Source: Candidatus Baldrarchaeum yapensis
Lineage (GTDB): Archaea; Asgardarchaeota; Baldrarchaeia; Baldrarchaeales; Baldrarchaeaceae
Length of the DNA: 64,000 nucleotides
Reading direction: 5' to 3'
Assembly: GCA_016840465.1 (NCBI GenBank)
Contig: JAEOSH010000001.1
Coordinates: forward strand, 1-64,000
Position numbers and translations under genes: made by a program. This document shows, in pieces, positions 17,696 through 26,296 of this stretch (its first letter is position 1; each line of letters starts with the position of its first letter). Under the pieces are notes generated by a model. The model did no database searches, was not told the DNA's origin, and saw only the letters and a program-made list of their open reading frames with translations.

Positions 17696-18478
17696 ATGGA
17701 AGAAGTTCCTGAAATCGCGAAATGGACATGGAAAATAATAAAGGAAAGAAGAGCAATAAGAGATTTCATTAAAGACAAGCCTGTACCAGATGATTACTTA
17801 TACAGAATTATAGAGGCCGCATGCCAAGCACCAAGCCCAGAGAATTACCAGCCATGGAGGTTCATAATAATAAAGGACAAGGAGATGTTGCGCTTCATAA
17901 GGGACAAGGCGATCGGTGCATGTATAAGGATGTTCGGCGTAAAGGTTCCACGCACCGAGGCCATAAAGCGTTTCTGGTATATGGTAGAGGGAGAAGAGGA
18001 CGTTTTCTCGAAGTTCTATAGAATAGAAACGAGCCTGCACGTGATGGCGAATGGATGGAGAATGTGCTACTACTACGATGCTCCCGTGATGATAGCCGTT
18101 GTTGTTGACACAACAAATCTCGGAGAGCACGGATGGTACAGAATGCCCACTACAGGAGAGTGGCCTATAGGCTCTAAGCAACTGGATTTGACATTTGTAC
18201 AGGCCGGTCTTGCAGTACAGAATATGTGGCTAATGGCGCATGCGCTAGGTTTAGGGATGTGCGTACATAACTTCGAGACTGAAGAGGCGCAGGACGAGAC
18301 AGAGATTGCAGAAAGGCTTGGAATTCCATATCCGAGGTGGAGAATAGCAGTGCTGGCGTCAATTGGATGGCCGGCACGACCTAGAATACTCGGTCCGAAA
18401 CGATACACACCAGAACAGGTTACCTTCTCTGAAAGATTTGGAAATCCGTATAAATTTGAGAAAAAACCCACATGGTAG
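17696..18478 (+). CDS. nitroreductase family flavoprotein
   Basis: An FMN-dependent oxidoreductase of the nitroreductase fold. The family opening RRAIRDF (residues about 19-25) and APSPENYQPWRF (about 46-57) form the FMN phosphate site, and the C-terminal half has the GLGMCV segment of the dimer core. At 260 residues it carries an insertion of about 60 residues in the middle (including an aromatic, Trp/Tyr-rich part) compared with the smallest members. GGAGGCG lies before the ATG. It is the first gene of a four-gene run to 21860. Its substrate is unknown. Confidence 0.88.
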   Translation: MEEVPEIAKWTWKIIKERRAIRDFIKDKPVPDDYLYRIIEAACQAPSPENYQPWRFIIIKDKEMLRFIRDKAIGACIRMFGVKVPRTEAIKRFWYMVEGEEDVFSKFYRIETSLHVMANGWRMCYYYDAPVMIAVVVDTTNLGEHGWYRMPTTGEWPIGSKQLDLTFVQAGLAVQNMWLMAHALGLGMCVHNFETEEAQDETEIAERLGIPYPRWRIAVLASIGWPARPRILGPKRYTPEQVTFSERFGNPYKFEKKPTW

Positions 18479-18486
18479 GTGGTTCT

Positions 18487-19149
18487 ATGAGTGAGAAAAT
18501 AGATCCGAAGGAATTTCTCCAAAAATTATATGTTCAGGCATGGGATAGCATGAGGGTCCGCATAGGCGCACTCATTATGAACCAGGTTTGGAAAGAGACG
18601 CTATCATACGTCGCTCATGACATTGCACGAAAGTTTGTCAAAAAGGGAACAATAGAGGAAGCAGTCGAAATTATGAAGATGTTCGATGAGTTCCTAGGAA
18701 TAGAGAGCGAGATAGTAGAAAGCACAGATAAGAAAATAGTTATGAAAGTAACAAGGTGTCCATTCTTTGAAAATGTAAAAAATACGCTTTTTGAGTGGGA
18801 AATTCAATGTCAAGCAATATTCTGTGGAGCTATTGGCCTAGGAATTGCCAAGGCTGTTTCTCCAAATCTAAAATTCAAGGTTACAGAGTGGATGCATATA
18901 GGGCCAACGAAGAAAAGTGGAAGACGCCCACATTGCATAAGAGTGATCGAATGGACGGATAGGGCGTTAACGCTCGACGGTATGCGGTGCAAACACGAAA
19001 TCATTACCGATAGGACGCGTGGGGAGTGCGAGATTTACAAATGGTGCCCTTATGGATTAGGTTTTTATGCCCCTTCGGATTATCCACGAGAGGATTTAGA
19101 GGACTGCCCATATTACGAGCCTCGTGGTGAGACTCAAGAAGAGAAATAA
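18487..19149 (+). CDS. Cys-rich hypothetical protein in redox operon
   Basis: A 220-residue soluble protein that I cannot assign firmly. Residues 1-60 are helical; the rest has nine cysteines (for example TRCPFFE, IQCQAIFC, RPHC, MRCKHE, GECEIYKWC, EDCPYY), a pattern that suggests metal or Fe-S binding. The CPF motif recalls proteins annotated as ATC hydrolase or 4-vinyl-reductase-like, but this is a weak resemblance. ATG at 18487 has AGGTGG just upstream. It is followed by the FAD oxidase after 6 bp, so it likely works with that enzyme. Confidence 0.7.
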   Translation: MSEKIDPKEFLQKLYVQAWDSMRVRIGALIMNQVWKETLSYVAHDIARKFVKKGTIEEAVEIMKMFDEFLGIESEIVESTDKKIVMKVTRCPFFENVKNTLFEWEIQCQAIFCGAIGLGIAKAVSPNLKFKVTEWMHIGPTKKSGRRPHCIRVIEWTDRALTLDGMRCKHEIITDRTRGECEIYKWCPYGLGFYAPSDYPREDLEDCPYYEPRGETQEEK

Positions 19150-19155
19150 GGAGGT

Positions 19156-20613
19156 ATGGAAGTGCCCGTCGACCCTAAGATCATAGAGGCGCTAGAAAGT
19201 ATAGTTGGGCCAGAGTACGTGACCACCGACGAGGTCATTCTCGCGTCCTATGTGAGCAAGGGGATCATGGGACTTGAAGCACAACGCGCGGACATAGTTG
19301 TCCGTCCCAAATATGTTGAAGAGGTAAGAAGAATACTGATGCTTGCAAACGAGCATAAGATTCCAGTTACACCAGTTGCTGGTGGTTTAAGTGGAGGATA
19401 TGCGTGTCCTACAGTAAAACCTGGTGGTATACTCTTAGATCTTTCCAGAATGAATAGAATCCTTGAAGTTGACACTGATGCACGATATGTGGTTGTTGAA
19501 CCTGGAGTTCGATGTGGACAAATCTGGAGGTTCTTTAGGGATAATTATCCCGAATGGGCGCCACCAATACCTGATGGAGCACCACCAGCCGCAACTGTTC
19601 TTGGAGATGCTCTTGAAAGAGGATTTTCCCTCGTAACCAGCAAATATGGTCCACAGGCGGATTTGGTGCTTGGACTAGAAGTTGTCCTGCCAACCGGTGA
19701 TATTCTAAGAACAGGATCTTGGGCATTACCAGGCGCAAAACCCTTCTACAGGTGGGGACTTGGACCTGACTTCACTGGACTCTTCCTTGGCTCACAAGGA
19801 ACCCTAGGTGTAGTCACAAAGATGGCGATAAAGATTGTGCCACATCCGGAGCATAAGGACATAGTTGCGCTTGCATTTGAAGACCCCGAGACTATGCAAA
19901 AGGTAACCCTCAGGATCCTGAAGAAAGAAGTTGGTGTTATGGTACAGGGAGGTAACTGGTGGCTTGTACCCACACGAATGGATCATGAGTCAAAGCTTCC
20001 ACATGATTATGAGTTCTGGAAGAAAAGAGGAGTCCCTAAGTACTTCATGAACTTCGAAATATGGGGTATAACGAAAGAGCATTTGGAACTCGAGAAGAAG
20101 ATTATAGATGAAGAGGTAAAGGCAGCAAAGAGCAAAGGAGAGGTTGTTGATTACTGGAAATTACATCCAAGACAGGTTGCTAGCAGACTTAAGAAGCCTA
20201 ACAAGATAGCGATTCCGTATGCCAAGTGGAGAGGGGCATTCCTCTTCATCACATGGTACCTCCCATGGAAGGGGCTTGCAGAGTTCATGAAGATATGTGA
20301 GCAGAAAATGGAAGAGTATGGCTTTGCGCCAGTTATTTGGGTGGCATCCATTGAACATGGAAGGGAATGCATCGGAATGCCCATTGTTTGCTTTAACAAC
20401 AGAGATCCAGATGATATCCAGAGAGTTATCGAGTTTAACAGAGAAACCACAGAGATCTTCCTAGATAAGGGATGGATAAACTACAGACCCGATGCGAAGA
20501 TTCATGCACCCGCCATGTACAGCAGAGCGCAGGGTTATTACTACTGGTTAAAGAAGATAAAGCAGTTATTCGATCCTAATGGCATTATGCATCCCGGAAG
20601 ATTGTGCCTCTAA
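19156..20613 (+). CDS. GlcD-like FAD-linked oxidase (PCMH/VAO type)
   Basis: A flavin dehydrogenase of the D-lactate/glycolate dehydrogenase type. The FAD-binding PCMH domain covers about residues 35-220 (PVAGGLSGG, ILEVDTDARYVVVEPG, GSQGTLGVVT). The C-terminal substrate domain ends with FDPNGIMHPGR, typical of the VAO superfamily. GGAGGT touches the ATG at 19156 with no spacer but sits 6 bases before a GTG at 19162, so the true start may be the GTG. The HdrD-like partner gene follows, giving a GlcD-GlcF-like pair that should oxidise a 2-hydroxy acid or alcohol. Confidence 0.9.
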   Translation: MEVPVDPKIIEALESIVGPEYVTTDEVILASYVSKGIMGLEAQRADIVVRPKYVEEVRRILMLANEHKIPVTPVAGGLSGGYACPTVKPGGILLDLSRMNRILEVDTDARYVVVEPGVRCGQIWRFFRDNYPEWAPPIPDGAPPAATVLGDALERGFSLVTSKYGPQADLVLGLEVVLPTGDILRTGSWALPGAKPFYRWGLGPDFTGLFLGSQGTLGVVTKMAIKIVPHPEHKDIVALAFEDPETMQKVTLRILKKEVGVMVQGGNWWLVPTRMDHESKLPHDYEFWKKRGVPKYFMNFEIWGITKEHLELEKKIIDEEVKAAKSKGEVVDYWKLHPRQVASRLKKPNKIAIPYAKWRGAFLFITWYLPWKGLAEFMKICEQKMEEYGFAPVIWVASIEHGRECIGMPIVCFNNRDPDDIQRVIEFNRETTEIFLDKGWINYRPDAKIHAPAMYSRAQGYYYWLKKIKQLFDPNGIMHPGRLCL

Positions 20614-20645
20614 TTTTTTAACCTTATTTGGTGGAGGTATGCCGA

Positions 20646-21860
20646 ATGAGCGCGCTTGAGGAATTAAAGAAATATGAGGAGTATATTTACAGATGTATAC
20701 ACTGTAAAACGTGCCGAATGGCATATACTGACGACCCTGAGAAAATATATCCAGAAAACTGTCCCGCTGGTAAGAAGTTCGAATGGGAGGCGTTTTACAA
20801 CAGCGGTAAGATGTGGATACTGAAGGCGATACTCGAAGGAGAGCTTGATTGGAACGAGAGAGTGGCCGAGATTTTCTACCTATGCCCGACGTGTGGTAAC
20901 TGCCAGCAACAGTGCGAGAACGATATACCAACAGTTGAGATAATAGAGGCCGTCAGAGCCGTTTGTGTAGAGAAGGGGTTGGGACCACTACCACGTCAAA
21001 AAATGTTCGGCGAGTTGACCGCGAAATACCGCAACCCATATGGAGAACCTCATGAGAAGAGGCTAGACTGGTTGCCCTCTGACATAAGGAACTCTCTCCC
21101 CGAAAAGGCTGATGTATACTACTTCGTTGGGTGCACTGCTTCTTATAGAATTCAGAACGTTGCGCTGGCGACCGTCAGCGTTCTTAGAAAACTTGGTATA
21201 AACTTTACAATCTCGCCTGATGAGTGGTGCTGTAATTCTCCACTTCTCAGAACCGGTCAGTTGTCACTTGCAAAGGAATACATGCAACATAACATCGATG
21301 TCATAGAGAAAACTGGAGCAAGCGTTGTCATCACCTCCTGTGCGGGATGCTACAGAACATTAAAGGTCGATTTCCCGAGATTTGTTGGGAAATACGACTT
21401 TGAAGTGAAGCACAGTGTAGAGTTCATTTATGATCTGATCCAAGAAGGTAAACTCGATCCGAGCAAATTCAAGAAGATAAACCTAGTCGCCACATACCAC
21501 GATCCATGCCACTATGGAAGACACATTGTGTTAAGAATGGAGGATCGTAAGAAGAAGGAGGAGTTCTTTGAGGTTCCAAGGAAGATCATAGAGTACCTTG
21601 GTATAGAATTGCGTGAAATGAGAAGAATCAAGGCTGACTCATGGTGCTGTGGTGCTGGTGGTGGAGTCAAGGCGGGTGCTCCTGACTTTGCGCTGGAGAC
21701 CGCCATGGAAAGGATAAAGGAAGCGTTGGAAACGGGTGCACAGGCTCTCCTCTCGGCGTGTCCGTTCTGCTATAGGAACCTGACGGACGCCATAAAGGCG
21801 ATGAATGCAAAACTGGAGTTCTACGACTTGATAGAGTTGCTAGACAAGGCAATCCAGTAA
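20646..21860 (+). CDS. HdrD/GlcF-like Fe-S oxidoreductase
   Basis: Electron-transfer partner of the FAD oxidase. The N-terminus has two ferredoxin-type cysteine groups (CIHCKTC and CPTCGNCQQQC). The C-terminus has two CCG domains with the CCNSP and SCAGCYRT, then CCGAGGG and CPFCYRN cysteines that in HdrB/HdrD bind the special non-cubane cluster. The ATG at 20646 has GGAGGT 7 bases upstream; the open frame extends 6 codons further. No HdrE-like membrane subunit is present, so the acceptor may be soluble. It ends the operon at a T-rich terminator. Confidence 0.9.
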   Translation: MSALEELKKYEEYIYRCIHCKTCRMAYTDDPEKIYPENCPAGKKFEWEAFYNSGKMWILKAILEGELDWNERVAEIFYLCPTCGNCQQQCENDIPTVEIIEAVRAVCVEKGLGPLPRQKMFGELTAKYRNPYGEPHEKRLDWLPSDIRNSLPEKADVYYFVGCTASYRIQNVALATVSVLRKLGINFTISPDEWCCNSPLLRTGQLSLAKEYMQHNIDVIEKTGASVVITSCAGCYRTLKVDFPRFVGKYDFEVKHSVEFIYDLIQEGKLDPSKFKKINLVATYHDPCHYGRHIVLRMEDRKKKEEFFEVPRKIIEYLGIELREMRRIKADSWCCGAGGGVKAGAPDFALETAMERIKEALETGAQALLSACPFCYRNLTDAIKAMNAKLEFYDLIELLDKAIQ

Positions 21861-21867
21861 CTCCAAA

Positions 21868-21882
21868 TTTTTACATTTTTTT
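21868..21882 (+). terminator. T-run terminator of the redox operon
   Basis: Two T runs (TTTTT at 21868-21872 and TTTTTTT at 21876-21882) directly follow the HdrD-like stop, as expected for archaeal intrinsic termination. The convergent cooC-like gene ends at 21885. Confidence 0.55.
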
Positions 21883-21884
21883 AG

Positions 21885-22664
21885 TTAAACGGATAAGTAG
21901 GGCAGTAATGTTCGTTTTATTACTGATTTTGTTGCATCATACGCTTTGGAGTTTATAGGCACATCCAGAAGAGGTTTCCCCTCAAAGTTGTATTCTGCCA
22001 CTATCTCGTCATAAGGTATAATTCCTGCAAATGTTATGTTAGCCGACTGTGCTATTTTTTCAAATGCAGCTGTCAATTTACTCGATACCATATTTCCAAC
22101 AAGAAAGATTTTCTTGAATCGTGTTAGTAATTTTTCGGAAAGATCTTTGATCCTGAGCACTGTTTGCATGCTCATTTTTGACCCATCTGCAAGAATGTAA
22201 AGTATGTCTACATCTCTATCCGTCCTCCGGCTTATATGTTCGAGGCCCGCCGGCATGTCCATAAGTATTACGTCGTAGTTTTCTAATAACATCCCTACTA
22301 TTGTTGTGAGCAGGCTATTTACAAGACAATAACATCCCTCACGCTCAGTGACCCCCATGACTAATAAATCGAATCCTCGCCCCTCTTCGAGGATTTCAAA
22401 AATCTGTTTTTCTAAGTAAAGTTTTTTATCGAAATCAGGGGGCAAATCATATTTTGAGTCCTTCACTTCGTTAACAACATCTCCTACTGTTCTTTTGACA
22501 TCAATTCCAAGCACATCAGGCAAATTCGAATCGGGATCAGCATCTACTAATAATATGTCCAGATTGCTTGCAACGTCGAGGAGATATTTTAACGTTAATG
22601 CGGTAAATGTTGTTTTTCCAACGCCTCCCTTACCTGAGACTGAAACCACTACGGCTCTTTTCAT
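21885..22664 (-). CDS. cooC: CooC/AcsF-like MinD-type ATPase
   Basis: A P-loop ATPase of the MinD/CooC type that inserts nickel into CO dehydrogenase or acetyl-CoA synthase. It has the deviant Walker A GKGGVGKTT (residues 11-19), then VDADPDSNLPDVLG and DMPAGLEH. A Cys-x-Cys nickel-binding motif is not obvious, though GCYCLV (about residue 126-131) contains CYC, which fits the CooC nickel site. The CODH/ACS operon lies 24-31 kb away on the same strand, so the gene is separate from its target operon here. Confidence 0.82.
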   Translation of the reverse strand: MKRAVVVSVSGKGGVGKTTFTALTLKYLLDVASNLDILLVDADPDSNLPDVLGIDVKRTVGDVVNEVKDSKYDLPPDFDKKLYLEKQIFEILEEGRGFDLLVMGVTEREGCYCLVNSLLTTIVGMLLENYDVILMDMPAGLEHISRRTDRDVDILYILADGSKMSMQTVLRIKDLSEKLLTRFKKIFLVGNMVSSKLTAAFEKIAQSANITFAGIIPYDEIVAEYNFEGKPLLDVPINSKAYDATKSVIKRTLLPYLSV

Positions 22665-22724
22665 AAAATTACACCCGATCTGATACTTGAGTGACCTGAA
22701 ACCTCGTGCGAGTATTAGAACTTA

Positions 22725-22737
22725 GGTTTATAAAAGG
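22725..22737 (-). promoter_or_regulatory. candidate TATA box of the cooC-like gene
   Basis: Read on the minus strand, CCTTTTATAAACC is a strong archaeal TATA element about 61 bp before the ATG at 22664. It lies just beyond the stop codon of the upstream ASCH gene. Confidence 0.55.
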
Positions 22738-22740
22738 AAT

Positions 22741-23319
22741 CTATGTTGCCTCATCATCAAACTTACACTTTTCACGAAGCCGCCTCTGCACATTCATTGC
22801 TATGTAGATTCTCCTAAAGGCCTTAAGCAGATTTTTATCGGTGCATAATTTGAGTTTTTGCTCATAGGGCATCCTTAGGAACTCCTCTACTCGAGATCTA
22901 TCTACCGGATCTATACAAATATCTGACAGTGATAACACGTACTCTGCAAACTCAGAAAGCATCTGAACAGCAAATTCCGCATTTATCTTTTCAAGTCGGA
23001 ACCTTATTATCGAAATTTCATCTTTCTTCTCGAGTTTCTTAAAATGCGTCTTTAGTGCATTTAGAAGTTCCTCCACTGATGAAAAACCCTCTTTTTGAGC
23101 ATCCTCATCTCTCAATTCTGAGACAATTTTCTGCTCGACTTCTTGGATTCTACCTATACCTATTACCCCACCATCACTTCCTCGTGCATGTAACATGACA
23201 ACATCATTTGCTTTCAGTCCTTTGTTCGTTTTTCGAATGGTTGCCCGCTTAAGACCCAATAATATTTCAAGTGCATAATTTCGACTAAACCCTAAATGTT
23301 TAATCTTCTGCCTCCTCAT
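22741..23319 (-). CDS. ASCH-domain protein
   Basis: The N-terminal half is an ASCH (PUA-like, RNA-binding) domain: ILLGLKRATIRK, a GLKANDVVMLHA stretch and the LRDEDAQKEGFSSVEEL helix. The second half (about residues 115-192) is an extra helical region not found in the second ASCH protein at 27575. It overlaps the end of tmcA by 20 bp, so the two are translationally coupled and may act on the same RNA class. Confidence 0.82.
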   Translation of the reverse strand: MRRQKIKHLGFSRNYALEILLGLKRATIRKTNKGLKANDVVMLHARGSDGGVIGIGRIQEVEQKIVSELRDEDAQKEGFSSVEELLNALKTHFKKLEKKDEISIIRFRLEKINAEFAVQMLSEFAEYVLSLSDICIDPVDRSRVEEFLRMPYEQKLKLCTDKNLLKAFRRIYIAMNVQRRLREKCKFDDEAT

Positions 23320-25795
23320 CTTCTCTACCTGCGGACTCTAAGAGTTCGCCACCTAGTTTTGAGTACCGTACGCCAAGTGTATCGAGAATGTGGGGCGGAG
23401 GAATATAATGTTTGAGGAAATTCCTAATTATGTGCTCTAACTCTATTATACACCATTTTACGCTCTTCTTTAGAGCGTCTGCGGTTTCGTCCCATGGTTT
23501 TGCTTGTAGTATCTTAAGTATTAGCAAGAACTTTTGCTTTCTATTAAGGGTGGGCCTCTTTGCTGATTCGTGAAGGAAATATCTTATCGTTATTTTCTTT
23601 ATTGCATCAACAACTGCATTATATGGTAGTATTTCCTCAGCAAAGCAGTTTAGCCTTTCCCATTGGGATCTAGTCAATTCCGGCGGCGGGACGGCATATG
23701 CATCAAAATCTTCGGAAAGATGTACTGGTTCAAGTAGACGAACTGCGACTTCCGGCTCCATGTCACGCAGTATATCGGCCAGCAGATCTATCATTTTCGC
23801 TCTAAACTCGCGATGCATTTCAAAAACTATTTCTTTCGCCTTTTTACTGAGCGGTTTTATCACGACCACACTGAACTCTCCACTGACTGGGTTGCGTTCA
23901 GGGGAAACGTATACAGGAAGAAATCCGTTCTTTTTCCAGAATTTCAACAGTGCATCGCTTGCACCGAATACCGATCCCACCCAGTCATATCCCGCTTCTT
24001 CAGCGTACTTGCATAACATTTCAAGAGCTTTACTTCCTAAGCCCCTATCCATGACTTGTGGGTGCGTTGCGATTCTGACAATCCTCAGTCCTTTCAATTT
24101 GCCGAATTCCGGTGTCCTATGATGTTCTATGACTATATCGGGGATTATATTGCCGGGTGGATCGTATCGCTCATAGTATATTTTATCTATGATCTCATCG
24201 GGGAGTGATCCCTCTTCAGCCACCTGAAGAGCATTTACAATCGCGTTTCTTGTTCCGGTTTTCAGCGCAAACGCTTTATGATGTGGAGCATCTGCTAATA
24301 ACGCAACATCGTTCGGTCTATTCCGATAATGTGCATACACGTAAATTCCAACAAATTGGCGCATTTCGTCCTGTCGCTGTCCCTTAACAAACCAAACATC
24401 CTTGTCAATACTTACCAGTCTCACATTCTTCGATTTTACGTCCTCGAGATCCTGTGATGTTAGATCGACCGGTTCTGCATCGAGAAGAAGTGTGTCAAAA
24501 AGCCATTTCTCAATAGGATCCTCCTCTGCGTATCTAATAGGCTCCTCTATCTTAAGGGTATGCAACTCTATGTCCTTCTTCTCACGCAATGCACCTAAGA
24601 ACCTGATCGAGAACCCCCTACCTGCTCCTTCGTACCCATGGGTTGTCGACGAGAATACTAGTAGTTTATATCTTTCTAAAAGTTTCCAGAGTACCGGAAC
24701 CGGTATCCCAGCCGCCTCATCAACCGCTATTATGTCTCCCTTTCTTCTCAAAGAGTACCAAGGCCTTGCATAAATTAGGGATCCCACCGAAGAATGTACT
24801 TCCTCAATATTATCCTCCCATTTGACGACATTATACTTATAGCCCAATATATCAAGCACGGTCATGTAAAACTTAAATAGTTGCTGGACATTTTCGGCTT
24901 CAGGCGCTGTTACTATTATCTGTAATCTTCTATCCCTATGAAGGTGAGCAATGGCGGCAAGTGCCATACCTAGAACCGCGGACTTCCCTCTTCCTCTATC
25001 AGCTGTTATTACAATAACCATTTTCTTTTTTGTCTTTTTGAGTAGATTTTCTAAAAGTTTAAGAGCTCTAACCTGGTCCTGAGTCGCAGCGAGTTTATAC
25101 ACTTCTTTCGGGAATTCAAAGGCTGACGGAAATTCGATGGGCCTCTTTTCCTGAGGTTTTTGGAAGAGTTCCCTATCTCCTTTTATAATTACTTCTTTAT
25201 CGGCGTCAAAAATGTAAATGCCTTCGTGTTCGAGAAGTTTTCTTATGAAACGGATAAGGAAGCGCGAAACAACATCGTTGATCGTGTAAGGGGGTGTGAC
25301 TAGCCGATGCTGGAAGTTTGTCCTGATATCTTTCCATTGAGAGAAACTTGGAGTCAGGAAAATCACTAACCCCCCTCCTCTCACCGTTTCAACAAGCCTC
25401 CCTATGTCATTTGGCTCCATGTTCTCCCAAAGATCAAGAATTATGAAGTCGTTTGTCGTCCCCATGAGTCTCGTTGTATTCATGAAAAGTTCAGAATCGA
25501 TTTCCACCCTTTTATCCGTATCTTTTAACGCCTTCGAAAGAAGCCCCCTGATGTAGTTATACGTGAGGTTAGATCTTTTTCCCTCGTCTAGCTTTGCTGC
25601 CATATAGCATCCTTTCAATTCTCTTTTTTCCGTCAATTTAGCAAGCAACGTTATTATCTTTGCTGTCAATTCAGCCTTTTTTTGGTAATCACTTCCAGAC
25701 ACGACAACCAGTCTTCTATGGTTTCTTCTAATCGCATTCTCTATTGCTATCGTCAGCATGCCTTCTACGGCTTTCTCAAAGAAGCCATCGAGCAT
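23300..25795 (-). CDS. tmcA: tRNA(Met) cytidine acetyltransferase
   Basis: Forms N4-acetylcytidine in tRNA; in hyperthermophilic archaea relatives also acetylate many rRNA and other RNA sites. The order is an N-terminal DUF1726 region, a helicase-like ATPase core with P-loop TADRGRGKS (264-272) and DEAAG (359-363), a GNAT domain (HPQVMDRGLGSKALE) and a C-terminal tRNA-binding tail. At 831 residues it has full length. An acidic tail precedes the overlapping ASCH gene. Confidence 0.95.
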   Translation of the reverse strand: MLDGFFEKAVEGMLTIAIENAIRRNHRRLVVVSGSDYQKKAELTAKIITLLAKLTEKRELKGCYMAAKLDEGKRSNLTYNYIRGLLSKALKDTDKRVEIDSELFMNTTRLMGTTNDFIILDLWENMEPNDIGRLVETVRGGGLVIFLTPSFSQWKDIRTNFQHRLVTPPYTINDVVSRFLIRFIRKLLEHEGIYIFDADKEVIIKGDRELFQKPQEKRPIEFPSAFEFPKEVYKLAATQDQVRALKLLENLLKKTKKKMVIVITADRGRGKSAVLGMALAAIAHLHRDRRLQIIVTAPEAENVQQLFKFYMTVLDILGYKYNVVKWEDNIEEVHSSVGSLIYARPWYSLRRKGDIIAVDEAAGIPVPVLWKLLERYKLLVFSSTTHGYEGAGRGFSIRFLGALREKKDIELHTLKIEEPIRYAEEDPIEKWLFDTLLLDAEPVDLTSQDLEDVKSKNVRLVSIDKDVWFVKGQRQDEMRQFVGIYVYAHYRNRPNDVALLADAPHHKAFALKTGTRNAIVNALQVAEEGSLPDEIIDKIYYERYDPPGNIIPDIVIEHHRTPEFGKLKGLRIVRIATHPQVMDRGLGSKALEMLCKYAEEAGYDWVGSVFGASDALLKFWKKNGFLPVYVSPERNPVSGEFSVVVIKPLSKKAKEIVFEMHREFRAKMIDLLADILRDMEPEVAVRLLEPVHLSEDFDAYAVPPPELTRSQWERLNCFAEEILPYNAVVDAIKKITIRYFLHESAKRPTLNRKQKFLLILKILQAKPWDETADALKKSVKWCIIELEHIIRNFLKHYIPPPHILDTLGVRYSKLGGELLESAGREDEEAED

Positions 25796-25898
25796 AACGA
25801 TACCTCGCTATGCTGATCGGAATGCCGCGCTTTGCCGCTTAATACAACCTAATTAAGTTACACAGAGGAATATAATAGCACCGTTAGGGGATTTGAAC

Positions 25899-26285
25899 TC
25901 ATACCGTGATTATATTTGCATCGAGATGCCTATACTTTTCGGGGTTTGCCGTAATTATATTTTTCGATTTCTCCAACGCGAATAGTGCAGCAACAATAGC
26001 CTCCTCCATCTCAAATCCCTGCGCCATGAAATTACGAGCCTCCAGAGCAATTCCCATGTCAACTGGCACTATATCAACTTGCAAATACGTCTTAAGTGCA
26101 GCGTCCATCACCGATAACATGTCCCATTTCCCCTCTTTGATCATTTTTGCACCGAAAACCAACAAAGTCACCGTCGAAACATAGAGTCTCATTCTTCCTT
26201 CTTTAACTGCAGACCATATTTCAAGAGCCCGTTTCTCCCCATTTGCTACTTTCTCCAGAAATGAGGAGTCCGCTATACCATCCAT
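25899..26285 (-). CDS. PIN-domain protein, partly degenerate
   Basis: A PIN-fold (VapC-like ribonuclease) protein of 128 residues. The first acidic residue is in IADSSFLEK, and helix-strand order and the FEMEEAIVAAL segment fit the fold. The usual C-terminal T-x-D motif reads IITANPEKY, with Asn for the third acid, so activity may be weak or lost. No VapB-type antitoxin gene is adjacent. It lies 11 bp downstream of the GPN GTPase gene on the same strand. The start at the ATG 26285 gives the normal PIN opening. Confidence 0.7.
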   Translation of the reverse strand: MDGIADSSFLEKVANGEKRALEIWSAVKEGRMRLYVSTVTLLVFGAKMIKEGKWDMLSVMDAALKTYLQVDIVPVDMGIALEARNFMAQGFEMEEAIVAALFALEKSKNIITANPEKYRHLDANIITV

Positions 26286-26296
26286 GTTTTTCACAC

